This document shows, piece by piece, positions 23,209-34,531 of a stretch of 64,000 nucleotides of DNA. A program made the translations under genes and the position numbers. The stretch is from Pyrus communis (Eukaryota; Streptophyta; Magnoliopsida; Rosales; Rosaceae), in assembly GCF_963583255.1 (NCBI RefSeq), contig NC_084804.1, positions 35,074,453-35,138,452 on the forward strand. The letters run 5' to 3'. Below the pieces are notes generated by a model. It saw nothing but the letters and a program-made list of their open reading frames with translations, did no database searches and had not been told where the DNA came from. Numbering within the stretch: position 1 is the first letter of the stretch; each line of letters begins with the position of its first letter.

Positions 23209-24560
23209 TTAAAAGAAAGATTTTATTAAACTTGAATATAAATGTTTACATCAGAAGCCAAAATGTTGAACAACCATTCTAGCTCAAACAAATACCATGT
23301 ATGAAATCCTTCCATACGTAAGTGTTGACCCTAAAAATTACAAAGCCTACGTGGTGCGCAGGCCGAGTAACTAATGAGCTAACTACGTCCTTCTGTTGAT
23401 GCGAGGCGTGCCAACTCGTCGGCTGAGCCTGGCCGAGGAGTACAATTTGCTGATGTTGCGTTGAATGAGTTGCTGACTTCTTGATCTTGCGATTGCGGCC
23501 GAGGAAGGAACAAGTCACGGTCTTCGGATTCTCAAGCCTGAAGACAAGGCTACTAGTTATACAAAGTTCATGAATCGTCGGTGCCGGATTCGGTCACAGT
23601 GATTATATTTGTGAAAGTATAAGCACGTCAAATTGACACTAGACTATACGGACACAAGTACTCAAAGGAAATGTATGTCTTGATGGTAAATGTGGTTCGG
23701 CCGACAGAATGCTGAACTCTAAAACTTACTTGTGAGTATCCAATCATAAAATCACTCGGCATTCAATGCGTTGAATGTCGTAACTCGTGACACCTTACTT
23801 CGCCGAGAAGGCTAATAAGATGATCTCTGCCAATAAGGATTCGGAAACCCTTCTCGACCGAGACTTAGATAAATAACCAGTCGACCTCAACGCAGTGCTG
23901 TTTATCCAAACTGAAGGTGCTCCTAGGTCGACTGATTATACGGCAACAGTGTTGTTTATCCAAACTGAAGATATTCGCCGGTTGCCTTCACAGTGTTGTT
24001 TATCCAAACTGAAGATGTGTCGGCAGAAAAAGAAAATAAAAAATTTCAAAATGTTTGAGAGGTTTGCGCAGTGTAGTTGTGTGTTGAATTGGAGGGGGCT
24101 TGAATGATGCACTCTGCTCTCTATTTATAGCAACAACTCTTCCTTGAGATCAAGTTGAAACCACATTCAAATTAGGACTTCCTATTTTGTTCCAACTTTA
24201 TCTCGACCAATTCTACTCCTATTAGGACTTTGAACTCACCCCACTTTTCAGGCCGTATTCATTGCCGGCCGAGAATCCATATTACACTAGGACCCCTTAT
24301 CGTATTAGGACTTCTTCGACCCATCTGCTCATCCAAACTACTCCTTCTTGCAATAGGACTCAACCACCTTTACTGAACAGCCCGAGACCAGGCAGCCCAT
24401 AGTATATTTGGAAAAGCATTGGGCCAAACCTACGCTTGGCCCAAAAATATTATTTTGGACCCAAACAGTAAGACAAAAGACGCCACTACATGTGTTGCCC
24501 GATTACAAACTCGGGGAGCAAAAATAAAATTTACTGACTTCAATTGCATTTGTATACACT
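23160..24560 (-). mobile_element. retroelement-like transcription unit with poly(A) tail
   Basis: On the minus strand there is a TATA box (CTATAAATAG, 24130-24121). Three copies of tcagtttggataaacaacac follow at about 24013, 23967 and 23914, then many CGGCCGA-type words, then AATAAAA (about 23225-23219), and finally 48 A residues (23207-23160). The layout resembles an LTR with U3-R signals, or a retroposed copy of its RNA ending in poly(A). There is no coding frame. The 5' limit is uncertain. Confidence 0.5.
23893..24018 (-). repeat. three direct repeats of a 25-bp word
   Basis: The plus-strand word gtttatccaaactgaag occurs at about 23901, 23955 and 24000, with a near-identical preceding cagtgttg. 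The spacing is 54 and 45-46 bp. It lies just downstream of the TATA box of the retroelement-like unit. Confidence 0.8.
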
Positions 24561-24604
24561 TAATATCAAATAGAAACCTTCTATCGCGACGTTTGGTTGA
24601 GTAA

Positions 24605-24956
24605 TTCCGCTGATCATATCCACAAATTCCTTTGAATCCGATTCCACCTAGACAACATCAAACCCTTTATCCACCCATGCCACCAATCCTGCCCGTATTG
24701 CCTTCGCCTCCTCCATAAGACTAGACTCACAAAGAATGTTACCCACACCTCATGCCTCCTTGAAAATTCCAGCATAATCCCGTGGCACCCAACCATATCC
24801 TCCTCGTCCCGTTTCTCTAACCCAAGCTCCATGACAATTAATTTTAATTGTACGAAACGAAGGCCTCTGCTGACATAATGGCAATACACGCGGAAAAAAA
24901 CGTGAAATATGGGGAAGCGAATTACCGACCTCAATTTCCACCAAATTAGTCGTCAT
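24605..24956 (-). pseudogene. RNase H (RVT_3 type) remnant of a retroelement
   Basis: Minus-strand frames give GGYGWVPRDYAGIFKEA, followed after a frame change by LMEEAKAIRAGLVAWVDKGF and ESDSKEFVDMIS. This is the order of the RNase H-like domain found in plant LINE-derived proteins (pfam RVT_3). At least one frameshift and a stop break it, and nothing of a reverse transcriptase adjoins it. Confidence 0.6.
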
Positions 24957-25383
24957 TTCACAAATTCAATGACAGGAGCCGTGTTTCATATTGTCATTTC
25001 ACGATGGCAATACACACGGTCATATGATGATTGCATTAAATACATATATTCACATGAATTATATCCAATTGCCAAATAATGAGTGTATGAAATATGTAAG
25101 TAGTGTACCCAATCTCAAAATTTACTACTACGAATCAAATATCATAACAAGTGGACAAATGAGGTCCTTTTTTTCTTTTCTAATTGAACTTTTAAAGTAT
25201 TTTCGTATAAAATTTATAGTTGGAGTATTTTATCGTAAACACAAGTGAACAAATGAAAAATATCAATAGCCAAAAGAGCCAAAGTGAAAATCTTAAACGT
25301 ATAGTGGTAGCAACGAACATTGTAGAAACGCTATCCAAGTCCCTTAATTGTGACCCTACTTTTGTATTTGGATGAGGAATTAT

Positions 25384-25469
25384 CAAGTACCAAGTCTCCC
25401 TTTAGTCTGCACTAGTAAGAAATGCATATACATGAATCTAGTGCAGAATAAAAGGAGTCTTGGTACTTG
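25384..25469. ncRNA. 86-nt hairpin, possible microRNA precursor
   Basis: The 32-nt arms 25384-25415 and 25438-25469 pair with only three mismatches and enclose a 22-nt loop. The left arm begins caagtaccaagtctcc and the right arm ends cttggtacttg. Size, mismatch number and loop fit a plant pre-miRNA. A decayed MITE would look the same. A third related arm (catttcttactaggcag, about 25505) lies just beyond. Confidence 0.35.
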
Positions 25470-25691
25470 AAATATTTATAAGCATATACGTATGAATCTA
25501 GTTTCATTTCTTACTAGGCAGACTAAACGCACGAGAAAGATTTATAAGCATATATACATGAATATAGTTTTAATACAAGCATTTGTATCTAATTAAACAA
25601 AGGCCTTGAAGGCTTGAACCTTATTTTAATTAATTAGCACGAGAACTAAATCATGTGCCATACGGTCGGTCCAAGTTCACAGTATCAGTAA

Positions 25692-25928
25692 TTAGTAAGA
25701 ACTTGAATGTTGGGTTGCAAGCTTCAATGTCTTTAATACAAGGGCAAAAATCTTGCGCTTGATTCTCCCTCTAACTGGAGGCATGAGGCAGTATCCCTTG
25801 CTGCTCCTTCCTAATCCGACGACTCTCTCAACATTACTTCCAACTCGACGGCCATAGCCTTGATGACCGTCTTCCTTTCCATCTCGGTGAGTAGTACTGC
25901 GTACATTCGTGCGCCTACGTATGTACAT
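25692..25928 (-). CDS. small basic protein, unrecognised (78 aa)
   Basis: The first ATG after a clear TATA box (CTATTTATA, 26009-26001) opens a 78-aa frame beginning MYIRRRTNVRSTTHRDG and containing YCLMPPVRGRIKRKIF near residues 47-62. It is rich in Arg/Lys/Gly with no signal peptide or membrane segment. The C-terminal half looks more constrained than the N-terminal half. An overlapping frame (90 aa, starting at 26083) begins upstream of the TATA box and is less likely. I do not recognise a family. A real small gene is possible; a chance ORF is the alternative. Confidence 0.35.
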   Translation of the reverse strand: MYIRRRTNVRSTTHRDGKEDGHQGYGRRVGSNVERVVGLGRSSKGYCLMPPVRGRIKRKIFALVLKTLKLATQHSSSY

Positions 25929-26000
25929 GTGTGCGTGTTTAAGTGTTTGTGTGTGTGAGAGAGAGTGAGAGAGGAATAAGAGAAAGTTGCATATGAGAAG

Positions 26001-26009
26001 TATAAATAG
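26001..26009 (-). promoter_or_regulatory. TATA box upstream of the small basic ORF
   Basis: Read on the minus strand the site is CTATTTATA. It is followed by a CT-rich leader, (TCTC)n and (CACA)n, about 70-80 bp before the ATG at 25928. Confidence 0.4.
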
Positions 26010-26089
26010 TCGAGCAGGAGCAGATATCTGTTTTGGAGGAGAGTAGGAGGGAGAGAAGGAACCTTCGTTCCGATTTCATGCACTTTCGT

Positions 26090-28281
26090 GCATGCCTGCC
26101 TTGCATGTTTTGTTGTGTGGAGGCACGACTGGTAACTGTTTTGTTTTCTAGTTTTTACTTTTTATTTTCTTTCATTAGACGTAGAGAGAAATTATATCGA
26201 GGAAAAGAGTGAGGAAGAAGGTTGTGAAAGAGATGAGAGAGAACTGAAAGAGAATGTAGGAAATGTATACAAACTTAAAAGAGTTTTAAATTTTTGGTTT
26301 TTATTTTAAGTTTGTATATAATTAAGATGTAAATTAGGTACCTTTACACGAGTCATACTTTACTGTGGAACGAATTGGATGAGGCCAAGTTACAAAGAAA
26401 TGGAATACAAAAATGTTAGATACAAGGATTGTAAATGCATTTAATAAGTATTTCAAAAGCTTTCGTGACAGATTATAAATATTAAAAGATTATTGGTGTT
26501 ACTTTTTTTTCCTTTCTTATGTCATGTGCTCGGTTGGCATAAAGGTTGGATTTTATTTATTTAATTTTTTTTTTTTTTTTTGAGAAACCTCGACAATATG
26601 AGAGAAATTTTATACAAAGGGTTGGATTTGATATGGATAACCTTCTAAATGCAAGGCCTATTGAAGGTAGATTAGAATGAGTTTTCATTTTAAGGGGATT
26701 AGAAGAGGATTGTGCATGAAGAAAATTTCTCATTTCTCGTCCTCCCATTTTGGCGAGAATTGAAATGAATAAGTTTTCTTCTTAAGTAATCTGGCTACTA
26801 CCTAAGTTTGTAATTAAAAAAATTTCATTTTTTTCAACATATCTTAAAAATAGTGCATTATCCGTATTTTAATATGATCTTGTATACCAACGAGGCTTGT
26901 GGAACTTAGAGACGGTTCAAGAATAGTCTCTGTTTTAGAGACCATATTAAAAAGTGAGCATCCAATATAAAACCACAATAGGAGGAACATATGGATTTGT
27001 AATAACAGGATGATTCCCACTGAATACTTGGCGTGCAAGCAAACATACGCATAATTACAATAAGAGTGCGGTTTATTCTGTTGAACCCACAATTTGATTA
27101 AACCACCCCACCATCAATATTTGTCTTCAAATATCCAATCCTACCCTCTCTTTTTTATGTTGAATTCACCCCCTCTAGAAATCAAATTCAAAAAGGCAAT
27201 TCGCTAAATCATTCATTTTGACATTTGGTTGCTGAAATAATTGAAATCAAATATTGATAACATTCAGTCAATATATCAATGAAACAACGATGATATAACT
27301 ATGACATGGTAAAACGGATCTTTTAAGCAACCAAGTGTCAAAATTGAATCATTTAGCCGAAGATCAACAGAAAAAAAAAAAAAACCCTATAGCCACCCAT
27401 TCCCATTACTATTAAACATAAACAACGAAGTGGATTCATAATCGGTGTTTCATAGTGGGGCAGTTACATCAACTTGTGGGATGTCAATAAAACAACCATT
27501 ACAATAATTACCATAGTAAATCAAGCAGAAGAAGTTTCGTGTTCTATTATTGTTTGGATTGCATGATTGAACCCGACATCATTCTTGAATTAGAGACGGG
27601 GGATCATCTGAAGAGTCGCTGAAAGAATCAAAGTCTGAGGTGCGACATTCTATTTTCAAGGAATGTTCTAGGGGGATGATCACTAAACCCATCAGATTCC
27701 ATGACCAAGGAGATTAATAACATTGGGAACGGTATTACCTATTGAGCTTCCTTATTTATTTCATGCACTAGTCTAATTAAGTTCCTTTTATTATATAAAT
27801 AGGTTGTGATTTGGATGCGAAGACGAAGTTGGAATATAATTTTATCTCTATTGAGTTAGCTTCCTATAGCTTCTCTTTTTTTAGCTTGCGTATTGTTATT
27901 TCCCTTCCTATTCTCTGCAGCTTCAGGACAACTCTCAACAGTAATTAGTAGAAAAAAAATGTAAAAATTAAATGGAATGCAAATACAGAAGAAGCAAAAG
28001 ACATGTCAAGGAACAAAGACATTTGCCATTGAATTAACGCATGAACAAATTGGTCTTAGTCGCAGAAATTATTTTGAATCAGTTACATGTCCCCCCAAAC
28101 AATCTGTGTGTTATAGCAACATGAGCATTTGGCCTTATGAGACTTCACAAACAATTCTTTGAACGTTACACACGAAAACCGATTCCTTCTCTTCCTCTGG
28201 CATTGGCTGCTGAAGTCGCAGAGCCTTAAGGGTATTAAAAACTTTCAAGGTTATGTTTTATATGCAATAGACTTCAAAGAA
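26090..28281. other. intergenic, no gene seen
   Basis: AT-rich. A block at about 26590-26790 (attttggcgagaattgaaat) is related to 42660-42790 (attttggtaaggactgggat), so it is part of a dispersed repeat. The rest shows no coding signature on either strand; the short ORFs at 26844-27092 and 27977-28162 have no features of genes. Confidence 0.35.
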
Positions 28282-30352
28282 TCAAAGAAGGAATGCAAAT
28301 AGAACTTGAAATATGGATTTTGGCGTTCCCCACTTGTCCCGAGGATGGGAAGAATCTGTACGTGCAGCTATTCGTTTGGTGTGATCCCCTTGTCTTCCCT
28401 GAAATATTGATTCACAAACGAAGAATAAAACCTCTACTTCATAACTGATCTTTCACATAGTAAGCTATGGTGACATGACAATCGACAAGCATTCTTAAAA
28501 GAAGGAACATGTGGAATTTTACCTCTACAGCATCCTTGAGAGGCCCCCAGCATTCAATTCTGTTGTACTTCTTCAAACTAGAATGAAAGTAAACCCGAAC
28601 CAAAGCATTCAATAGTTCGGGATGCTCTCTGAAAAGTAGCGAGTCTCCATGTAACAAAGCTTTGAGTACCTGGTTTGTATGGAAACCAAAAGATAGGAAA
28701 TGTTTAAACACCGCTTCATTCATTTAACAATCAGAATATCCTTTAGCGTTTCAAACAAAAAAGTACGCGTAAAGAGAGGCAAAGTATGCAATTTGAAAAC
28801 AATAATGATGATGAGGAGTTGCAGTACATATCAGAATGAAGGTAAGAAGACCATAAAACTTGCTAAACTAAGATGATCAGTATGACGTAAAACATTTTTC
28901 ACCGGGTCTCAGGTATGCCAATGGCCGTCTATAGTGTGGTATTGTCCTTTAAGTTGAATTTGGTATGAGAAGCGAAGCATTATATCTGATATTAGGACTA
29001 AATTTAGGGAAGATTTCATAACACGTCAGAGTAGTGTCTTACGAGAGATGCTTACCAAAGGCATTTCTTTGGAAAAGATGTGATATCTGAACTCGGCAGC
29101 CAGGTTAAGCATATTGGGACCGCTCACATAGCAATGGATATGCAGGCACATTTCACCATTCACCTTTTTCCATTCTGCAACGACGTCATCCTTGCTGTAC
29201 CATCCTTTTAGCTGCAATAAGGATCCAATAAAAAAATCTCTCATAACATATTTTAGGAGCCTTGAGAAGAAATAAAGTATAAAGCATACCTGATCGAGGT
29301 TGATGACATTGGAGATCTTTAAGGTCAGGTTAGCTGTGAAGTCACAGTGAGATAGGATATATGTTCTCGGGGTGATTCCAACATAATTATCCATCTCTTC
29401 TCCCATAAATTCAACTTTTAGTTTGGAGGCTTCGAATCTCGCTGGACCCAAAAAACTAGCGGCCTACAAGCAAGAACATAATGTTTTCATTCGGCACTCC
29501 ATGAACCCAATTTTAACATTCACATTGCAGAAAACAATTTGAGCTTCTTAAACCAGCAAGAGAACATCAATAATGCACTAAAAAATTAATGAACCTAAAG
29601 GTATAAAGGTTTCGTTTCCATCATTTACACGAATCTGGAGCAGTAGCTGAGCATTATAATCATAATTACACAGACAACTCTCTGCAACAGGGAGGCATAT
29701 TTTACAAATTGCAACCCAACGGAAAGGGGCATTCGAACTTGGGTGCACAGGGGGAAACAGACTGCTGTTACCAATTTGGCTGTGTCGAGTCTTCAACCAC
29801 ATCATATCTTTTTGTAATGAAAACCAAGGAACAAATATGGACTTCTCATGGGGATGAATATATTGACAAATTAAAACATTATCCATTGGACATAATTAAG
29901 CATAAAAAATAACAAAATGTTGGTAGCTAAAAGCAACTTCTATGACATAGCTAACTCGATTAACTTGTCTAAAAGTTGTAATGTTGAACAATCCCATTAG
30001 CAAGCAATACTGGGAGGAAGGTTTGAACACATGACCTCGCCTGCAAGGTAAACGCTCTTGACCATATGAGCTACAAGTCTCTAACTACAAATAGTCAAAT
30101 ACAAATTAAACGTTGCAATGCCTGTATGAATAAACAGTAGAAATTGCATAATAAAAAAGATATTGAGGAAAAAGGGGAGAAAATGGATATATGTACCTCA
30201 GAAACAAAGGCATTGTAGGAGTCTGTGTTGTTGTTGATGGCAGAAAGCAAAACAGACTTATTGGGTTTTTTTGGGGAGACAAAAGTTGTGGTTTTGTTCA
30301 AGGTCCTCAGTGGCGATGGTGGAAATACATAATAAGCACAATGAGTGGCCAT
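28282..30352 (-). CDS. SGRL: STAY-GREEN-LIKE protein (SGRL), chloroplast
   Basis: Five exons: 30352-30197, 29463-29290, 29211-29056, 28669-28523 and 28398-28282. All introns are GT..AG and phase 0, and the total is 750 nt (249 aa). Residues 1 to about 45 are Ser/Thr/Lys-rich and look like a chloroplast transit peptide. The stay-green domain runs from GPARFEASKLKVEF (about residue 58) through GWYSKDDVVAEWKK and HIHCYVSG to ECWGPLKDA (about 208). Stay-green proteins remove Mg from chlorophyll (Mg-dechelatase); SGRL members are reported to act mainly on chlorophyllide and during normal growth rather than senescence. The Cys-rich motif that marks SGR1/SGR2 C-termini is absent here, which supports SGRL. 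The gene is intact. Confidence 0.92.
29990..30085 (-). mobile_element. tRNA-derived SINE in SGRL intron 1
   Basis: On the minus strand, tagctcatatggtcaagagc fits box A and gtgttcaaaccttcc fits box B, spaced about 35 bases. It sits in the intron between coding exons 1 and 2 and lies in the gene's own orientation. Confidence 0.5.
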
Positions 30353-30440
30353 GGAAGATGCATAACCCTGTTTTGGTCATCTTCTTTCACCTGCAACCAT
30401 TGTTTCTTGCCTTCTCCTCCTCTGAATTTGGTTGCAGAGT

Positions 30441-30441
<1 letters not shown>

Positions 30442-30474
<33 letters not shown>
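30442..30474. repeat. (GA)n microsatellite in the SGRL leader
   Basis: About 16 GA units on the plus strand read as (TC)n on the gene strand, 90-120 bp upstream of the SGRL ATG. This is a common position for CT tracts in plant 5' leaders. Confidence 0.85.
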
Positions 30475-30477
<3 letters not shown>

Positions 30478-30734
30478 GAAATTAGAGAGAGAAAAGGAAA
30501 GAGGAAGGAAGAAGAATGTGTGGAGGATTGTAGTTCATAGCTGTGGTCGTGTGGTGGACTGCGAGGCACCTCCTTTGCACCAAAACTCCAAAATCTATGT
30601 GTTTTATGCCCCTTCACCACACATTTTTTTTTTTTTCTCTTTTTTTTTTTTTTTCTTTTCTTCTGAGAAATGGTTTGATTTAAATTTTAAATGAGAGATT
30701 CAGTGTATGGTGATTGGTCATGAAATCCGACTTT

Positions 30735-30796
30735 CTGACACGTCATCAGCAGCTTGATTTTTTGATAAACCAGTGTGGATAATATGATTACGTGGA
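30735..30796 (-). promoter_or_regulatory. ACGT-core elements upstream of SGRL
   Basis: Two ACGT cores lie 380-445 bp upstream of the ATG: acacgtca (30738-30745) and acgtgg (30790-30795). They fit bZIP sites, the latter of ABRE type. The motif is short, so function is inferred. Confidence 0.3.
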
Positions 30797-30799
30797 CTT

Positions 30800-33340
30800 A
30801 GATGGGTGCCGCATGATGCATCCACACCTGCATTTTTACACTAGTCAAGCATTACATGGCCCATTAAGCTTACGAACCCAATGTGGAATGGGTGGCAGTC
30901 GCCTCACACAGCCCAAAACAAATATGATTCGTGAGTACTACTTGACACTGACCCATGGAGGCATTTGGACTATAATACAATGTCATGCAGAGAAAATAGA
31001 CTTTTACGTATCGGTGGTGTGCTTATTAACACCTACTTATGGAGATGTTATTTGTTTAGGAAGTCACGGTGGCATACCAAAAGGTAAATAAGTCCTTTAA
31101 TAAATCAAATGTGTATTTTTATAAAAGAATTGGTGCAATTTTATCACAAGTTTTAGGGCTTGCATAACAGATGATCTTAGAAGAACTTGTTTGTAAAACA
31201 AAAACAAGTAAAATTTTGCATTGTTATGATTTAGCGAAGCTTCTAATAGTTTAGTACGAGAATAATCTTTTGAAAACGAGCACATTGGAAGTGTGTTTGG
31301 TAAAAGTGTCTAAAATGAAAAAAATAAATAAATATGAAGTCATGTTTGGTAGTGAAGTCTTGTAATATAAATTATAAAGTGGTAGAAGTGGTAGCGGTTG
31401 CAATGATGTTGGTGATAGTGAGGCCTGGTTTGGTACTAAGGTGATTCTGAAAAAAGTTGGGAGTTGTTTTTGTGTTTGGTAAACATTCAGCTTCAGCTTT
31501 TTTTCACAGTTTTGGGTGAAAAAAAACCAAAAACAAGAAGCTGCAAAACCCAGCTTTGAAAAACGGGCATTTTTCCACATCTGTTTTACATAAAAGTTTA
31601 CCAAACACTATAATACTGCTTTTTTTTTTTTTTTTTTTTTTTTTCAAAAGCACTTTTACAAAAAAGTTTACCAAACACTCTGCTACTTTATTTCACAGTT
31701 ACTTATTTTCACAGCACAACAGAAACAGTTTTTTTTTTCAAAGCACAACAATACCAAACCAGCCCTGAAAATGGTGGTGCTAGTAGTGGATCTAGTAGTG
31801 GGTATGGGCGGTGGCAGGGGCAAATGTGGTGGGAATGATGGCTTAGTAGATGGTGATTTTAGTTATGGTAGAGGTTGATTGATGGTATCGATGGAGCTAA
31901 TGGCAGAGGCTGGTTGTGAAAAGAATGGTAATGAGGGTTGGTGGTGGTAGTGGTTGCTTGAAGACGGTAAAAATGGTGGCGGCTATGGTCGTGGGAGTGA
32001 TTGCAGCGTGGATGACAACAATGATTTTGGGTGTGTTGATGGTTGCATTGGTGATGGTGGTGGTAGAGATGAGTAGGGTGATGGCGGCGACAATGATAGA
32101 TGAGTGTTAGTTGTGATGACTATGGTAAGGTAATGGTGACATATATAACTTTTTTCTTCCTTAAAAGTCTTTCTCTTATGTTTCTTTGTATAAAATTTTG
32201 ACTAAATATTTTTTTTTTCCTACAAGAAGACCGTTCCACTAAAATCAAGTGGGTTTTTGCCAAATTTCACGCATAATAATATCCTTACACACAAAGTAGA
32301 AATAAGCAGAATATCGCGTATAGGTCCAAGTACACCACAACTTGAATTCCAAGGGATCAACACTGCATCCAGTCATAGTTTCACGCATAAAGATCCTCCT
32401 CCAAACCACATGGCTCGTGTACTTCATTGGACATGCGAACCAACGTCTTTAGTGGCCTATTTCCAAGAAGGACTTCTCTGCGGAGATCTTTGATCGAAGG
32501 GCTCCACAGGAATTTACATATAGCTCGATGCGGTAGACTCACTGGATGAGCACCCAGGTTTCAAACAGCGTAGACTCCACTTTAGCAACAACTTCAACAG
32601 GGTCAAATTTCTCGACAAAATCCCTACAACATTCATCAGCTTCCTCAAGACACCCAACATTCATCAGCTGTTGGTGGGCACAAGGCTGTGTCGGTCAGGC
32701 TTGTCACTATTTTTAAACGGTTGAGATTGCATCATAGCCAATTTCTATATGGTTGGAATAAGGTGGGGCCAAGGCCCCACGTTCCCATCAAAAGTGACTT
32801 CCATTATGACCCTCAATCCCTTCCCTTGTTGCAGAAGAGGGATGTCTACGCGTTCGTTTATCGGTGCTACTTTAACTAAATGATGTGTGCATTTTTTTCA
32901 CACCATTAGAAGCACTTTTAATTATTTAAATATTTTAAAATAAACTTTGTTTTACTTTATTAGAAATTTTTTTAATTAATGTAAATAATATCGTTTGGTC
33001 AAAAAATAAAAAATAAAATAAACTTTTATTATTCTCACTCCCACCTTTTTATCATTTTATTTTATTTATTTATTTTAACTTGCTCTTTGGATTTGTAAGT
33101 TTTACTAAATGCGGGTTTTGTGCTTGACATGCAATCCCAAATAAACCTTTAATGTATTAAATTATTTTCGATATTCAAGGATGGTATGTAATTGTAAATT
33201 ACCTCAATTTTATTTTTCTTCCCTATTTTTCTTATTTTTCTTCTTTCTCTTTACATCATGTGTGACATAATCTTTAAATATTGTGAAGATTTATGTGTCG
33301 ATTGAGTAATTAATACAATGACAACAAAGCCTTTAACCTA
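30800..33340. other. intergenic, repeat-rich; possible relics only
   Basis: It holds a TGG/GAT tract (31380-31421 and 31769-32115) split by a MITE. A minus-strand fragment at about 32670-32540 reads GCLEEADECCRDFVEKFDP before a stop. That fragment is protein-like but unrecognised and isolated, and I treat it as a possible relic. The 99-aa ORF at 30792-31091 has no family signature. Confidence 0.35.
31422..31765. mobile_element. MITE with TIR ggcctggtttggtact
   Basis: The right end, on the other strand, reads gggctggtttggtatt. Both ends are flanked by tga (31419-31421 and 31766-31768), consistent with a 3-bp target duplication. The interior contains mirrored gtttaccaaacac words and a 24-bp T-run (31620-31644). 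It interrupts a TGG/GAT-rich tract. Confidence 0.65.
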
Positions 33341-33344
33341 TGAA

Positions 33345-34400
33345 TCCTAGAACGTCATTGCGCTTCGTTCTGCGTCATGTCTTCTGTTAGATCCAAGTAC
33401 TCCAAGTCTTTTCTTAGAGTCTCTTCCAAAGTCTTCCTAGGTATTCCTCTACTTATTCGGGCCTGAACCTCCGTCTCGTAATCACATCTTCTAACCGAAG
33501 CGTCTGTAGGCCTTGGTTTCACATGCCCAAACCACCGTAACCAATTTTCTCTCATCTTTCCTTCAATTTCAGCTACTACTACTTTACCTCAGATATCCTC
33601 ATTCCTAATCTTGTCATTTCTCGTATGCCCACACATCCAACAAAGCATTCTTATCTCCTCTACACTCAGTTTATGCATGTGTTGATGCTTCACCGCCCAA
33701 CATTTTGTGTCATAAAGCATTGCTGGCCTTATTGCCATCCAATAAAAAATTTCACTTGAGCTTTAGTGGCATACAACGATCGCACAACCCACCCGATGCA
33801 CTCTTCTACTTCATCCATCCAGCTTATATTCTATGGTTGAGGTCTCCATCCAACTCTCTATTCTTTTGCAAGATAGATCCTAGGTAGCGCAGGCGGTCAA
33901 TCTTTGGTACTTTCTAATCTCCAATCCTCACCCCTAACTCATTTGAGCCTCCATTTGCACTGAACTTGCACTTCATATGCTCTGTGCTTGACCGACTTAG
34001 GTGAAGACCTTTACATTCCAACACTTCTTTCCAAAAGTTAAGCTTCGCATTTACTCTTGAGTTTCATCTATCAACATTATATCGTATGCGAAAAGCATAC
34101 ACCAAGGAATATCATCTTGAATGTTTCATGATAGCTCATCCATTACCAATGCAAAAAGGTAAGGACTTAAAGATGAACCTTGATGTAACCTTACAGTTAT
34201 GGGGGATGCTTTTGGTTTGTCCTTCATGAGTTTTTACAGCAGTCCTTACTCCATCATGTATATCATTTATAAGTTGGATATATGTTACTCGTACTCGTTT
34301 CTTCTCTAAAATCCTCCAAAGAATGTCTCTTGAGAATCTATCATATGTTTTTTCCAAATCTATAAAGACCATATGCAAATTCTTTTTCATATCTTTATAT
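33345..34400 (-). pseudogene. LINE (L1-type) reverse transcriptase remnant
   Basis: On the minus strand the RT core reads LHMVFIDLEKTYDRFSRDIL, with GVRTAVKTHEGQTKS following. Further down it gives LFAYDIMLIDET, and near the C-terminus [20 protein letters not shown]. This order is that of plant LINE ORF2. The YADD-type centre, normally FADD, is FAYD here, and several stops and frameshifts separate the pieces, so the element is dead. The 5' part of ORF2, including the endonuclease, is missing. Confidence 0.8.
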
Positions 34401-34520
34401 CTTTTTCATATCTTTTTCATATCTTTTTCATATCGTTCATGACGTTCTTTTTCAAATCTATAAAGTCCTTCATGACGTTCTTTTTCATATCTTTTTCATA
34501 TCTTTATATCTTTGATTGAG
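34380..34520 (+). repeat. short tandem repeat of atctttttcat units
   Basis: The words atctttttcat and atctttatatc are repeated about eight times. A larger unit, gacgttctttttcatat, is repeated around 34442-34490. It lies directly at the upstream side of the LINE remnant. Confidence 0.7.
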
Positions 34521-34531
34521 TAATTAATATA

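Noticed and set aside
30191..30694. 167-aa plus-strand ORF
   Set aside because: It lies antisense to SGRL exon 1 and runs through the GA repeat and T-runs; low complexity.
31916..32110. 64-aa hydrophobic ORF that looks like a membrane protein
   Set aside because: It arises from the TGG/GAT tract; Val/Met-rich composition is a repeat artefact.
32540..32670. Minus-strand protein-like piece (GCLEEADECCRDFVEKFDP)
   Set aside because: It resembles a repeat-protein fragment, but it is about 43 codons long, isolated and ended by a stop; not enough to call.
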